From the NCBI GenBank assembly GCA_903632075.3, contig CAHIKZ030001816.1:62001-126000 (forward strand): a stretch of DNA of 64,000 bases, in the 5' to 3' direction. The notes below the pieces were generated by a model. That model was not told the DNA's origin and ran no database searches. It was given only the letters and a program-made list of their open reading frames with translations. Of this stretch, positions 11,020 through 22,589 are shown piece after piece. Both the position numbers and the translations under genes were made by a program. The first letter of the stretch is position 1; each line of letters opens with the position of its first letter. This DNA comes from Acanthosepion pharaonis. Taxonomy: Eukaryota; Mollusca; Cephalopoda; Sepiida; Sepiidae.

Positions 11020-12720
11020 GAGCTAGGAGAATGCTCTTTCACTCAGAAAAATGCCAGTTTTAAGTATACTTGGTCTCAAAGCTGTGATTGACCAACAACC
11101 AAGCATTACTCTCTCCATGCCAATAAGTGTCACAATCTCTATGTAAATCTTAGCAATTGCACCATCTGTATTAACGATGGTCATTTGCTTCTGGTACTCC
11201 TTCACAGGGTGGCTTGTGAGTTTCAGCCACTGCTACCTCTGGATGAACTTCAGTATCACTTTCAGTGTCTCTAAATGGGTGCCCCATACACCCATATCCA
11301 GATCAAGTGTGCTATCACTTGTAGATGACACATCATAATGTTGTTCATTGGATTCACATTGTACCAGTAAACAACCTCCTGGACTTCAGTGACATCTCTC
11401 CACTATTGCATTCCCTTCAGGAGCATAGGCATATAGAAAGCACAGATGAATTCCCTAATCTTCCACAAAAGCCCCAGGTGTTTCACTACAGAATGCAGTG
11501 TCTGAGACCTCAATCTTTTGTAGTAACAAATTTACATCCTGCTTGAGGGAGAAGCTGGCACTGACATCTCTTCTCATTTTTCCAGACAGTCACATGAGAT
11601 GTTACCTAGTCTGCCACAATGAAAGCATTGTCCTTTCTTGCATGGTCCTCATGGCTGACACCTGAGTAACTCTTCTGTTTCAGGCAGTCCCTGGCCAAGT
11701 GGTCCATTTTTAGCATACAATGTCATTGTATGAATCCACATGAGAAAAACCTACTTTTGCTTGCATCATCCATGCCACTGTCAACACTGGATCCACATCC
11801 ATGTCCTCCTTTTAAATTGTCCATGCTCTGTCCTACAGCTGGTTAATGGCCAGTGCATCCAACTTGTACATGAAGTGGAATGATCATACTGATCCTACTA
11901 CTACAGGTCTACTGCTAGGAAAGTTGGTTCACTGGGTTGTGTTAGACAATTTTTCTCAACAAGATTTATAAGTCCATGCAATGAATTATGGTGCAACATC
12001 TGGTCTTGTGCTTCTGTTGTGTTTCTAGAGATTCTTGACAAAATCCAAAGAAGAATCTGCAATGTTAATGATTCTGACTTTGCATCACAGCTTCAGTCAC
12101 TCTCCTCCTCGCCTTTTCTCTAAATATTTCCATGGTCATTTTTCTGATGAACTTTTATCTTTGATACCTTGACTTTATGAATTTAAGTGCATTACTGGAT
12201 TGTTGATGTGACTTTCAAATTGAATAGCTAGCATTTGTCCCTGCAGGTCAATACTGGCAATCCTTAGCATAATGATTAGGCAGTGCATCTGTAGTAGCTG
12301 ATTTTGGTAAGAGGCACAGTGAATCTGTTTCAATTGGGAGAGTGGATACTGTGATTGGTTCTTCAGCTGTCATTTCATCTTCCATAAGCACATGGGCCTT
12401 AGCCAGTAGTTGGTTTACATTCATCTCATCCATTCTCAAAGATGCTTGCAGTGTTTGTTTCACATAGTTTGGCAGTCTCAACATAAAAGCACATGTCAGA
12501 CCCTGCTCTGATATTCTCCCAAACAGCAAAGCATGTTTCATAAGTCTGCAAGATATATATTGACAGACTCTCCAGAGTGCAGATGATGATAAACTGTTTA
12601 GTAGAAAATATTTACCTGAAAAGGCACAATGAGTCACTCTCCTGAAAGTTAGCATCAGCCATGCTGATGGAAGACAAATAGCAGAAGATTTTTTACATAA
12701 ACTCACTGACCTCATTCAGT
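11020..12720 (-). pseudogene. Ty3/Gypsy-type gag fragment, degenerate
   Basis: On the minus strand 12248-12715 encodes a gag-like segment with MLRLPNYVKQTLQASLRMDE followed by MNVNQLLAKAHVLMED, the spacing seen in Gypsy gag proteins just before the zinc knuckles. Downstream in the same direction are a damaged knuckle around 11715-11745 and a second, CFHCGRLGNISCDC, at about 11585-11627, in which the zinc-binding His is Asn. A further open piece (11023-11205) may be the start of the protease region, but I see no clear DTG/DSG. Stops and frame changes separate the pieces and no LTR pair or pol was found nearby. Confidence 0.6.
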
Positions 12721-13685
12721 GGTGAAGCATTTTTCTTTCTCTTTTCTTTTTTGCAAAAGCAGCATGCAACGTGAAAGTGTTTTGGCCTTCAGGTTATGTC
12801 ATCATTTTCTTCTGTACAGGGCTGCTAAGTAAAAAGATTAAGGAGCTTACTTACAAATCAGGGATGAGGTTTGAATAAAGACATCCAAGATTCAAAGCAT
12901 TATGCATAGGGGAAGCGGGACAGTGACTGGAGCGTAATCATCAAATAATGCATTGAGGAGTGGATCGAGTACAACACTTTCTGGATGTTAGGCAGATAGC
13001 AAGCTCTACAAACTTTACTGGTTTCATGATTATGTGATGTAGAGATATCTGGGAGATCAGAGGGGACATGTAATTTGAAGAAAAACCTATTGGGAACTGA
13101 GAAACAAGGTAAATAAACTGAATGGCTGTGAGGGATTGTACATAAGAGTGGTGATTATAAAAGAAGAATCAAGACAGGAAGGGGTTCTTTCTTTTTCTTT
13201 TTATGGTCATCAGATTCATGCAGATATGCTGTCAACAGAAAGCAGGAAACTGGAGAAGAATGTCAGAGTATGAAAGACTAGTGCTTGGCACAGAAGATAA
13301 GACAAAAATTTGTTACATTCCCATTGAAACCAAGTTTGAGAAAATCTCGAATGAGTCTAAGCTTTACTTTTCTGCTCCTGAACTACAGGATTCAGTTTAA
13401 AATTTATGAAAAATTACCAAATATATCAAACCTCTGAAGAAAGAGGGTTCAGTAACTCAAATATTGTAATGATAACAACCAAACGATTTAGTGTATAATA
13501 ATTTCTAGTCTCAAAAATTCAAGAAAATTATTTTCTTGTTTGCAAAATGAAAAGGTATGGAATTAAAACACTTGTAAAATTAAATGTTGTCAGGTTGTCC
13601 CTGCTCAGAAATCTAACTGATTATAAGCAATGTTATAGTTTGACAGTTAAGATTCAAAATAAAAAAGGTGTATATAGCCCATTAA
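12721..13685. other. No gene seen
   Basis: This is mixed AT-rich sequence. The frame 13203-13400 (65 residues) contains no motif I recognise. It ends at the 5-bp duplication flanking the LTR that starts at 13691. Confidence 0.45.
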
Positions 13686-13992
13686 GATTATGAGGCGAAT
13701 GAAGAAAACAGTAACCAGCAAGTAAATTCAAGCTCTCTCAGCTGGTATTTCAAACTTGAGTCGTTCCTTCTTGAGTTCTGTCTCCAAATCACACTAACTG
13801 CCCGTTCTTGCCGTCAACCGTGAACGTCCCTCGAAGAACTCCCCGACTCGGAAAAAAGTAGTTGTTTTTATAGTTGTTCATGTACCCATAATCCCTTGCG
13901 TCTTCATGTGATCCCATAATTCATTGCGTCCATGTCCCATAATGCATTGCATCGTTATTGCATAAAAATGTGATGCCAGTCCCCCCTAATTC

Positions 13993-14010
13993 TTTTACGT
14001 TATCTGGCCA
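13993..14010 (+). repeat. Target-site duplication, left copy (18 bp)
   Basis: TTTTACGTTATCTGGCCA is repeated exactly at 21383-21400 and brackets the LINE. An exact 18-bp duplication is typical of target-primed reverse transcription and suggests a young insertion. Confidence 0.9.
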
Positions 14011-14928
14011 TCTCACCGTGTTAGACGTTCATTTTGTCTATTGGAGTACTTTTTTGAACTTTGACTGTCTTTACTTAGCTAAGTTTTGAATTATTTTTTA
14101 GTTTCTTTGTTTGACTATTTTTTAAATTTTTGATTTTTCTAACGTTTCCTTTGTTTTTTGATTTTCTAACGTTCTTTTTTGACTATTTCTTAAATTTTTG
14201 ATTTTTCATTTTCACTGCCCATTTTTACCTTTATTTTTGCTATTAGTCCTTTATTATTTAACGTTTTGATTTTTGTTTACGTTTTCTTTTTCGTTTTTTA
14301 AATTTATTTTCTTCCCGTGCCCACCTCCCGGAGTTTCTCTGTTTATTTTTCGTCTTTTACGTTTCGTGCCCGACTTTTTTTTCTCCTCCTTTATTTATTT
14401 CTTACGTGTTAATTATTTCTTTGTTTTTCTTTTAAAACTCGTAAAGTTCGTTTCGTGTATATAGTATTTGTTTTTAAATTTTGTGTTTATTTTGTAATTC
14501 CTGTCCTTTTTTTCCCTTGTTTAACGTTTTGTTTTTGGGTTGACTGTTTTTTAGCGGCAGCCATATTGTAAATTGTCACATTTTTAGTTTTGTATTTTAT
14601 TTTGTATAGCGTTTATCTTATTTTTCCGTTTATAACTTTTCGTTATATTGTGTAATTTTTTGCTTTCTTGTCTCTCGTCCTTTTAATTATTTTTTTGTGA
14701 ACTTTGTTCTCTTGTTCTCCTCTGTCTTACGTCCACTTGTTTTTAAGTTTTATCTGTTTAAATTTGTTTTGCTTTTAGGCAAAACTTGTTTCTTTTTTTG
14801 TCTTTTTAATTTTTTATACGTCCTTCTGTTTTATTTTTGTCTGTCGACCTTTAATTGTTAATTAAATTTCTTGTCTCGCTGTTAAGCGAAACTTTATTTA
14901 CCACCCCCAAAGTTTTTTTTGTTTTTTC

Positions 14929-15030
14929 CTATCGCCCCTCCCCTTCCATTTTCTCGTACCGCCCCTCCCCTTCTATTTTTCGTATCTCCCCTTCCATTTT
15001 CCTGTACCACCCCTCCCCTTCCTTTTTCTC
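14929..15030 (+). repeat. C-rich tandem repeat in the LINE 5' UTR
   Basis: Four imperfect units of 23-29 bp, each with a CCCCTCCCC-type core, lie immediately before the ORF1 start. On the minus strand the unit reads GGGGAGGGG, so clustered G-tracts are present. It may be part of the element's promoter or a structured RNA region, which is an inference. Confidence 0.7.
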
Positions 15031-15038
15031 TTTTGAAA

Positions 15039-17168
15039 ATGGAAAAAAAATCAAGAACAGTGCCTTCCTTTTTAATTAAAAAAAAGAAGCCAATAATTCC
15101 TGACTTTAAAAAATCAACAAAGAAAACATTTGTTCTCGATTAAAAAACTACCACCAGATAAAAATGATACAAATGAGTACCCTTTTTTGGTTCCATCTAA
15201 TGAGGAAATGGTGGATACTTTAAAAAAAGCAGCAGCATCCTCAGAGGATAAAAAGAAAGAAAAGATTGAGACCAAGGAAACCAATGACCAATGCAACGTC
15301 GAGGAAAATAAGAATACAGAAGCCGGGGAATTGCCTTCTTGTTGGTCGTCCCCACTGAGTTGTGTGATCAATGTTGCGGAGTTCTTGAAGAGGGCTAAGA
15401 GTTACGCTCACCTTGTCATGGAAGGTGGACTCTTGGAAGACGCCCAGGAATTACGAAAAATTGAGAAAAGAATTGTGTCGGTCTTTGTCGTGGACAAGCG
15501 CTCGCGCAAAATTTGTCGCTCGACAAAAGACACAGTGTTAAAATCACTGGAGTCCTTGGGGTTTAAGCCCCTCAGAATTGTGAAGGGAGCGAGATATTTC
15601 ATCTGGGACGTATTGCTACCCACGCCAGAAGACTGTGTCGCCGCTTCAAGTCGGGACTTGATAACGAAAGATCTGATACTGCGCACAGAATATGAAGGGC
15701 GAAGAAGGACCAGGGTGGCAATATACGAGGTCCCTCCTCAGGTTATCGGAGAGCACCTGGCTGCGTTCCTTTCGCAGTATGGCAAGATCCTGGGTGCTAC
15801 TTGCGATAGCCTGAAAGGGGGGGTGGAGTTTCGAAATTATGTTAAACGAACGGGCCTTCCGCTCCATCCCCAACTGTCTGGTAGTAGGGTGCTTGAAACT
15901 GCCGGTCATTGTGACCGGCTGCAAACCGGTATGTTGGAAGTGTGGAGAGACTGGTCACCTCTCCTCTTCCTGCCCAGAGAAGAAGGCCTCTGGAGTTCAG
16001 GCGCCAGTCGACCAAGATCCCCCTCTGACCGCGTCGTTACCTTCCGCCTCGCCTGTAATGGGCATGCCAGCTTCTGGGGCCGGTTCGGAAAATCCACCGG
16101 TTGGCACAAAGGCCACATTACCCAAAGAGCCTTCTCCCGCTGCTAGTGCAGTTGTGGAGAAGGGGGAGGGGGAATGGCTGGTTGCTGGTAAGGCCAGAGG
16201 GAAGCGCCAGACAGCGGGACCTCAGTCCAATGAAGCCCCAAGGGCAAAAGACACTTACAGCCCCACTCCCACTGTCAACGTGAAGGGTGATGCCCCGGCT
16301 TCTGATGCAACTTTGAGAGAGAAACGACAAAAATATGACCCAGGATTTGCAAAATCGGAGAAAATAAAACAACTAAAAGAAAAATTGGAGAAGGAGAGGC
16401 TATCTCAGTCTGAAAAAACCACTCCCTCAACGTCATCTACCTTGTCCCCACCTGCGACTCCAAAACATCATTCCCCACGGAAACATTCCACCCCTTTCTC
16501 ATCTCCCGTTAAAGCTGTTCCATGCAGCAGAGATCCCAGCCCGTAAAAAAAAAAAACCTCATCTACCCCTCGACATACTCCCAGCCCTTCCCCTATTAAA
16601 AACCCTGAAATGCCCCTCCCGCACCTAAAAAGGCAGAGAAGTCCCACCCAGGATTCCAAAAAAAAAAAAAAAAAACATCAAAACATTTCTTCAATACAGG
16701 GAGGATACCTGTAGAATTTCCCCGGCCCAGGCTGAAAAGGCTAGAGACTATGGGAATCGGATAAAGGACTTAAAATACCTTCTATCGATAAGGCAGTACG
16801 CCGATAAGGACGTGGAAGATCCTCTTAATTTCCCCAAGGCCCAGAGAGTTCTTACTGTAATAAGAACGGGATCTGGGTCTAGTCAAGCATGGGCCATGTT
16901 GGAGGAGGCGATTAGCTCCTATAAAATGTCTCCCCCGATTGCCATCACTGAAAGTGAAGATTTGAATCATCTGAAAAAATTTTGTGTAGGGAGGGTCCCA
17001 GTTTTAGTTCATCCCTCCCTTTACAGAGCTTTAAAACTGACATTTCCCTGGGATATAGGCGGTCTCTCCCAAGATGGCACCATCAAGAATGAGATGGGCC
17101 TATGGTCTATGGGAGAGACGGTCGGTATCCTTACCCCGACCATGTTCAAATCAGCGTCCCAACCCTAA
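15039..17168 (+). pseudogene. LINE ORF1: RNA-binding protein with CCHC zinc knuckle, frame-disrupted
   Basis: ORF1 of the LINE would bind the element RNA to form the transposition particle. I place the start at the ATG at 15039 (MEKKSRTVPSF). The frame changes near 15143 (in or beside an A6 run) and at the G7 run 15817-15823. Then comes a CCHC knuckle at 15932-15973 (CWKCGETGHLSSSC, fully intact), followed by a long Ser/Pro/Lys-rich linker. An in-frame TAA at 16544 precedes another A-run. A shift in the A-run around 16660-16677 leads to a conserved-looking C-terminal segment (FLQYRED ... KARDYGNRIKDLKYLLSIRQ) ending at TAA 17166-17168. It lies 12 bp upstream of ORF2. Total ~700 codons, plausible for Tx1-type ORF1. 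Confidence 0.7.
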
Positions 17169-17180
17169 TTAGGTCTGATA

Positions 17181-20100
17181 ATGGCTCTCTGGTTAGCAAC
17201 TCTGAATGTCCGGGGCCTGAGGTCGGAGTCTCGAAGGGCGAGGCTCGATCGCGATCTTCAGCGCCTCGGGGTGGATGTATGTTGTGTGCAGGAGACCCGT
17301 TTTTATCTCGCGATCATGAGGACATTCTGTCTAAGAGGTTCGTCCTCTATTCAGCATGTTTTGATGGACGCTCGAGGGGTGTTTCCTGGCTGGTGAGCAA
17401 GTCTCTGGATGCGGTGTGTGCTCTTGTCTTCGCGGATCCGGCGGGCAGGCTTTGTGTGCTGGATGTTACCATAAAGGACAAGGCTCTTCGTCGCATTGGG
17501 GTTTATGCGCCCAATGACCATGCGCAGCGGCCTGGTTTGTTTCGGCGGATCGAGCCGTTTTTGACGACTTCTCGTTCGGTAGTTTTAGCGGGTGATTGGA
17601 ATGCCGTCCTTGATCCCAATATAGATCGTATAGGAAAAAAACCAGGTACTAACCGGATGTGAAATCGTTTCGGGACTTTATCGACGGGTCTGATCTCGTC
17701 GATAAGTACCGAAATGAGCACCCCCTGGAGGTAGTATGGACTTGGACTAGGAACGGCAGCTCGGATACGGTGGTTAGCGCAAGCTACATCGACCGAGTTC
17801 TAGTTAAGAGAGTCGACGTAGGGCTCTTAGAATGTCCAAGTTTCCATTTTATAGTTTACTCGGATCATAGGCTTGTCCGGGTTCGGGTAAACTTAGATAA
17901 GCCTAGGGTTAAGATGGCTGGCTACTGGAAATTGAACTCATCATTATTTGGTGAGCAAGATTTCCGGGACCAGCTTTTACTAATGTTACAGCGGGAATTG
18001 ACGGGGGCTGTGGTTGGGAATAAGTGGTGGGACTCTTTGAAATCTAAACTTAGGGCTTTTGCTGCTGATTTTAGTCGTCGACTCAATCTAGAAGGGCTAG
18101 CAGCGCAAAAGTCTCTAGAGGACAAAGTAGATCGGGCGATAAAATCCCGTGATAGTGGGGACATAGCCGTAGCTAAGGCGGAGCTGGCCTCCTTGCTTAT
18201 CAAGAAGGATCAAGCTCTCGTAGTTAGGGCTCGGATAAAAAGAATGTCTTGTGAGGCTACGAATATGGCCGCGTCATTGCGTTCAGAGGAAGCTCGTAGG
18301 GCAACTAGTCGGCATATCGCGAGCATCACATTGCCGGATAAGCGGACTGTGACTACAGACGCGGGCATTTGCGAGGCTTTTCGTGACTACTTTCAGGAGC
18401 TTTTTACCAGGGAGCCCGGTCTGAGCTCTGCTCAGTTCGATGCCTATTTAGCCGACTTTCCCTGCCTTGAGGCGGCTGAAGCGGCTAGGTGCGAGGGGCC
18501 CATAACAGAGTCTGAGATCTGGGATGCGCTGAAGCAGGTTGGCCTGGACAAGACTCCGGGATTAGATGGTCTTCCCTATGAAATGTACTTGAGGCAGTCG
18601 CCCGTCTTTGTCCCTTTGCTGGCACTGATCTTCAACAACTGGATGAGGCAGGGTCTATTCCTCAACGCTTCACCAGGGGTGTGATCAAGTTGCTTCGCAA
18701 GAAGAAAGACGGTGGGGATGGGATAGATAATTATCGGCCTTTGACGATGTTAAATACAGAGTTGAAGATTTTAGCCAAGGTCTTAGCTGACCGTTTGCAG
18801 GTTGTCCTCTCTAGTCTGATTGGTCCCGAGCAGACTTGTGCTGTGAAGGGCAGGACTATTCAGGACAACCTTCATTTGGTTCGCTTGATCATCGAGAAAG
18901 TCGACAGTGATGCCGCGCTGATCAATTTAGATCAGTCCAAGACTTTCGATAGGGTTGACCATCGGTTTCTGGAGGCTGTCCTTTCGGCCGCCGGTTTCAG
19001 GCCGCATTTTCGCACTTGGATCCGACTGCTGTATGCGTCCCCGGTGCGCTGGTAGAAGTGAATGGGGTAAGATCGAAACCTTTCATTTTGTCTCGCTCCA
19101 TTCGTCAAGGCTGTCCGCTGTCTCCATTGCTGTACGTTCTTGCGTTGGAACCTTTCCTGCGTAAGTTGAAGACGAATCCGGTCCTTCGCGGAATTTCCTT
19201 ACCTGGTGCTACCACCTCGGCCAGGTACTCCGCCTATGCTGATGACGTTTCGGTTCTGGTGTCGAGTAGTGCCGAAATTAACGAAGTCAGCAAAGAAATC
19301 AAGGGTTATGAGACGGTGACAGGGGCCAAGATCAACCGCGATAAGTCTGTTGGCTTGCGGTTGGGTTCGTGGAAGGGAGTTTCTCTTCCCGGACCTTTCC
19401 ACTGGACGGACGGGCCGGTCAAGATACTCGGCGTCTGGTTCGGTCCCGACCTCCCGGTTGAAATGAATTGGTCGGAGGTGCGAGAGAAGGCCGTGCTCGC
19501 AGTATGTCTGTGGACTCGGAGGAATCTTTCCTTGAAGGGGAGGGCGGAAGTATGTGCCTCGCACATCTACCCGATTCTCTTTTACCGACTCTCCGTGCTT
19601 CCACTTCCGTCTGACACTTTATTGGCTTTTGTAAGGCTCTTGTTCTCCTTCTTGTGGGGAGGCAGGGCAGCCATGGTCAGTCGCGAGATCTGTTACCTCC
19701 ATCCCTCTGATGGCGGTCTGGGGGTGCCTTGCATTGAGACTTGTCAACATACGCTTCGCATTACTTATCTAGGCCAGATGTGTATGCAACTGGATGAGAA
19801 CGGCGAATTCTGGAAGGAAGACGCCCGTAAACATTTTCCATCCTTGAGAAATGTGTGCTCATGTGAGGAGGAGGCCGGTCGTACTCTTCGAGGCGAGGGC
19901 TCTTTCTATCGCGAATGTCGGATTGCCCTCAAGCGACTCTTACGGGCGAAGGATGGCCTCTCCGACGTCCAGCCGTTGTCTCGTAAGGCATTATATCAGG
20001 TGTTAGTTTGGGGGAACGTTCGAGATGATCTGATAGGCGAGCTCGGTCTGACGAAGTGGGAGGCTCGCTGCATATGGCCTTGGGCGCCCGGGTTGAAATG

Positions 20101-20632
20101 TCTCACTAACCCTGAGGCATCACTCACCTGGCTGGTGATTCGAGGAGCCCTCTGGGTCACCAAAAGACTTCGCGCAGCGGGTTTGGCTAAGTCGCCAAAC
20201 TGCGTTCGCTGCAGTGGGGAGGTGGAGACCCTAGGTCACGCCTTCTTTCATTGTAGTATCGTAGTTCCGTTGTGCAAGTTTGTTGAAGATATCATGGTTC
20301 GCATGCTGCGCGGAAAGTTCTTTGTCCTCGAGGCCAGTTCCGTCTGTAGCAATATAGTACCGCCGTTGACTAAGGCTGAGCACTATGTGTTCCTTTGCTT
20401 ACTGGGGGTTATGCGAGTCGTGATATGGACGACGCGACAGAAGGAATTCCATGGGAAAGAGAAGTTTACCTCTTCCCAACTGATCTTGTTCTTTAAGCAT
20501 CAGCTTAAAGTCAAGATCAGGACGGAAAGGAAGCGACTCCATCCATTGGAATTTGGCGAAAGGTGGGTGAGTCTTGCGCGTCTCTGCAGAGTGAAAGGTG
20601 CTGACTTGGAGTGGCATTTTGATGCCGGTTAG
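17181..20632 (+). pseudogene. LINE ORF2: APE endonuclease / reverse transcriptase, four frameshifts
   Basis: The protein nicks target DNA and reverse-transcribes the element RNA. In order: APE-type endonuclease with TLNVRGLRSESRRARL, CCVQETRF, GVYAPND, LAGDWNAVLD, SYIDRVL and a terminal YSDHRLV, with all catalytic positions visible. Then reverse transcriptase with DKTPGLDGLPYEMY, GIDNYRPLTMLN, LDQSKTFDRVDH, RQGCPLSPLLY and the YADD active site at 19235-19246. Then a C-terminal knuckle (CVRC...GHAFFHC). The frame shifts at ~17300 (T5), ~17656 (GG), ~18655 (GGG) and ~19045 (CCCC). There is otherwise no stop over ~1150 codons, a normal family length. The copy is inactive as written. Confidence 0.85.
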
Positions 20633-21382
20633 GCATTAAGAATTTTGGGATCGCTGGGGTGAACATTGGCTCCAACTCCCTTGGATAGGTTAGTTTAGGT
20701 CCGTTTTGTTTTAGTTAGTTTTTCTTTTTTTTCCATGTTAACTTAGCTAGGGTGTGTATGCTCATTGGCCCCCTTTTTATTTTTGGCCCTATTTTTTTTT
20801 CTTTTGTTTAATTCCCCATCCCTCCCATCGTTAGGTGGTTAGGGATATCAGTTCTCTGGTGGGTGTGGGTCCTTTTTCGTTTTGAGTATGTCTTTCGTAT
20901 TTGTTGTTGTGTTTGATTGAGTGTGTGTTTGTAGTGAGTGCATGGATGGTATGAATGTTTTATATTAACTTTTTTAAGTCCCGCATTGTTTTCGTCCAGT
21001 TAACTGATGTCTCTGCCACAGTTAGGGCTGTGGGGGGTTTTACTACTAACAAAATTTTTGTTTAGTTTCTTGTATATAGTTTTGTATTCATTGTAAATAT
21101 TCATTGGGGTTTTTTAGATTATTTTATTCCCCTCCCCCCACAGACACATGTATTGTATATATGGGGACTAGTTAGAACTTCATAGAGACTCTGAGGCATT
21201 TTGGTGGATGTAGTAAGAATGGTATGTAATGGATGTGTTGTTTTGGTGAAAGGAACATTGTTTGTATGTTTGGGTCAGTGATTGTGGCTAGCTAAGTTTA
21301 AAGTTAAGACAGAATATGACCATCCTTTCCCCCTTTCCCCATCTCGGCCTTGTGCCACATTTGTACATTGTGTAATAAATAA
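20633..21382 (+). other. LINE 3' UTR and tail
   Basis: This is non-coding sequence with pyrimidine-rich and GT-rich stretches after the ORF2 stop. It terminates in TGTAATAAATAA directly before the second target duplication. There is no long poly(A). Confidence 0.75.
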
Positions 21383-21400
21383 TTTTACGTTATCTGGCCA
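21383..21400 (+). repeat. Target-site duplication, right copy (18 bp)
   Basis: Exact repeat of 13993-14010. It closes the LINE insertion. Confidence 0.9.
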
Positions 21401-21562
21401 AGGATGGATTACGGCAGAGCGGTAAGTGCTTTTTTCTCTCCCTCATTTCAACTGCAGTAGCTTTACATGCTAAGCAAATACGGGCTCTTTTTTGGCGGGG
21501 ACAAGGCAAGTCGCGACCAGTTGTGCTCGTCCCAGGTTCTGTCTCATGTCCGCCACAGATTA

Positions 21563-22039
21563 TCTTATCTATAAATAAAATTTTAAATGATTATCTCAAA
21601 ATATTTGGCTTCTGGTGTTAAAAATATTTTTTTAAGCTAAATATTTGTATGTTAGTTTACAAATATAATTGTTACAAATACTATAAAGTTGCACTCTTAT
21701 TTTACTAAATTATCAATAATCATTTTTGAAATCTCTCTCTATATTTTTATCACTTGTTTTTCTTAGCTTAGTATTATCTCATGTTTTCTCTAAACACATA
21801 TCTCTGAAAATTTGCTTTCATCCTCTGTTAAGAGCTGTTTATCTCTCCAATCAACTATTTCCTATTTTCTTACCATCTGTTGAGATCAATTACTCCTTTT
21901 TCATTTTCTCTAATCTTTATTATTTTCTTGTTCTCAAAATATACTAAACTAAACTACTTAAACATTATTCTAACAGAGCATCACCTTTACTCTGTCAGAA
22001 ATCTGTCTTTTTATGAGCTTATATATCATCTCATTTTAT
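21563..22039. other. AT-rich spacer, no gene seen
   Basis: Pyrimidine-rich frames here (21726-22143) are low-complexity Leu/Phe/Ser strings and not convincing proteins. Confidence 0.5.
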
Positions 22040-22044
22040 GTCTC

Positions 22045-22300
22045 TGTGAGGGGTGTTACTTACTTCCCTCTATAAAGGACAATAACTCAAGATACAATAG
22101 AGTTGCAACCCTTGTCTGCTGGTGTGGAATGCGGCACTTCTGAATCCAACATCGTGATAAGCTGAAACACACGTGGCTTAAATCCCAGCAATCCTTGCTG
22201 TTCTCAGGCAGTAAATGAATAAAAGGTATTTTATTATGTTAAAATACACTTGTCTTGTTTTCATTAGTTTTTGTTCATCCCAACAACCTGGGATATAAAA
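22045..22300 (+). repeat. Gypsy 5' LTR (256 bp)
   Basis: It matches 27310-27598 along its length, with shared blocks such as 'aaggacaataactcaa', 'ccttgctgttctcagg' and 'gttaaaatacacttgtc'. Just after it, TGGAGCCAAGGACTC at 22307-22321 begins with TGG as a tRNA primer-binding site should. The tRNA identity is not determined. Confidence 0.85.
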
Positions 22301-22589
22301 AGTTTTGGAGCCAAGGACTCAAATTTCAAAACCAGCATGGCAATTTCACTAGAAATGCTTATGGAGATTTTAAGCCAGCAACAAGATCAGTTTCAAAAGT
22401 TACAACAACAGTTATTGACAGCAATAACTGCACAGTTCCAGAATCATTTCAAAATTCTCCATGCCGAAACAGACCTAAATACTAATTCAGTAGATATCTT
22501 GGCCAACAACATTACAGAATTTTCACTCTGACCTATGACGCTTTGTGGCTTAATCATTGGATGGATACTATTATATTAAGTGTTTGGTT

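Larger units (their letters stand above)
14011..21382 (+). mobile_element. Nearly complete Tx1/L1-like non-LTR retrotransposon (~7.4 kb)
   Basis: The element is bounded by a perfect 18-bp target duplication and ends in an A-rich tail (TGTAATAAATAA). It has a ~1 kb T-rich 5' UTR, ORF1 (15039-17168) with a CCHC knuckle, ORF2 (17181-20632) with an APE endonuclease, reverse transcriptase and C-terminal zinc knuckle, and a 750-bp 3' UTR. It is markedly GC-richer than the host sequence. ORF1 large enough to carry a knuckle plus a long C-terminal domain, and the style of ORF2 (SFLWGGR and GGLGVP blocks after RT), point to the Tx1 group of the L1 superfamily. Clade assignment is from memory. Single-base shifts and one nonsense codon interrupt both ORFs as given. 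Confidence 0.85.
13691..21557. mobile_element. Putative solo LTR (~477 bp) split by a LINE insertion
   Basis: The outer sequence starts TGAGGCGAATG and ends TCCGCCACA. The ends are mutually inverted over TGwGGCG, with TG...CA termini. Direct GATTA repeats flank it at 13686-13690 and 21558-21562. With the LINE at 14011-21382 and one copy of its target duplication removed, the remaining two pieces (13691-14010 and 21401-21557) give about 477 bp of GC-richer sequence. No gag or pol is attached, so this is best read as a solo LTR. It could instead be another small transposon. Confidence 0.55.
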
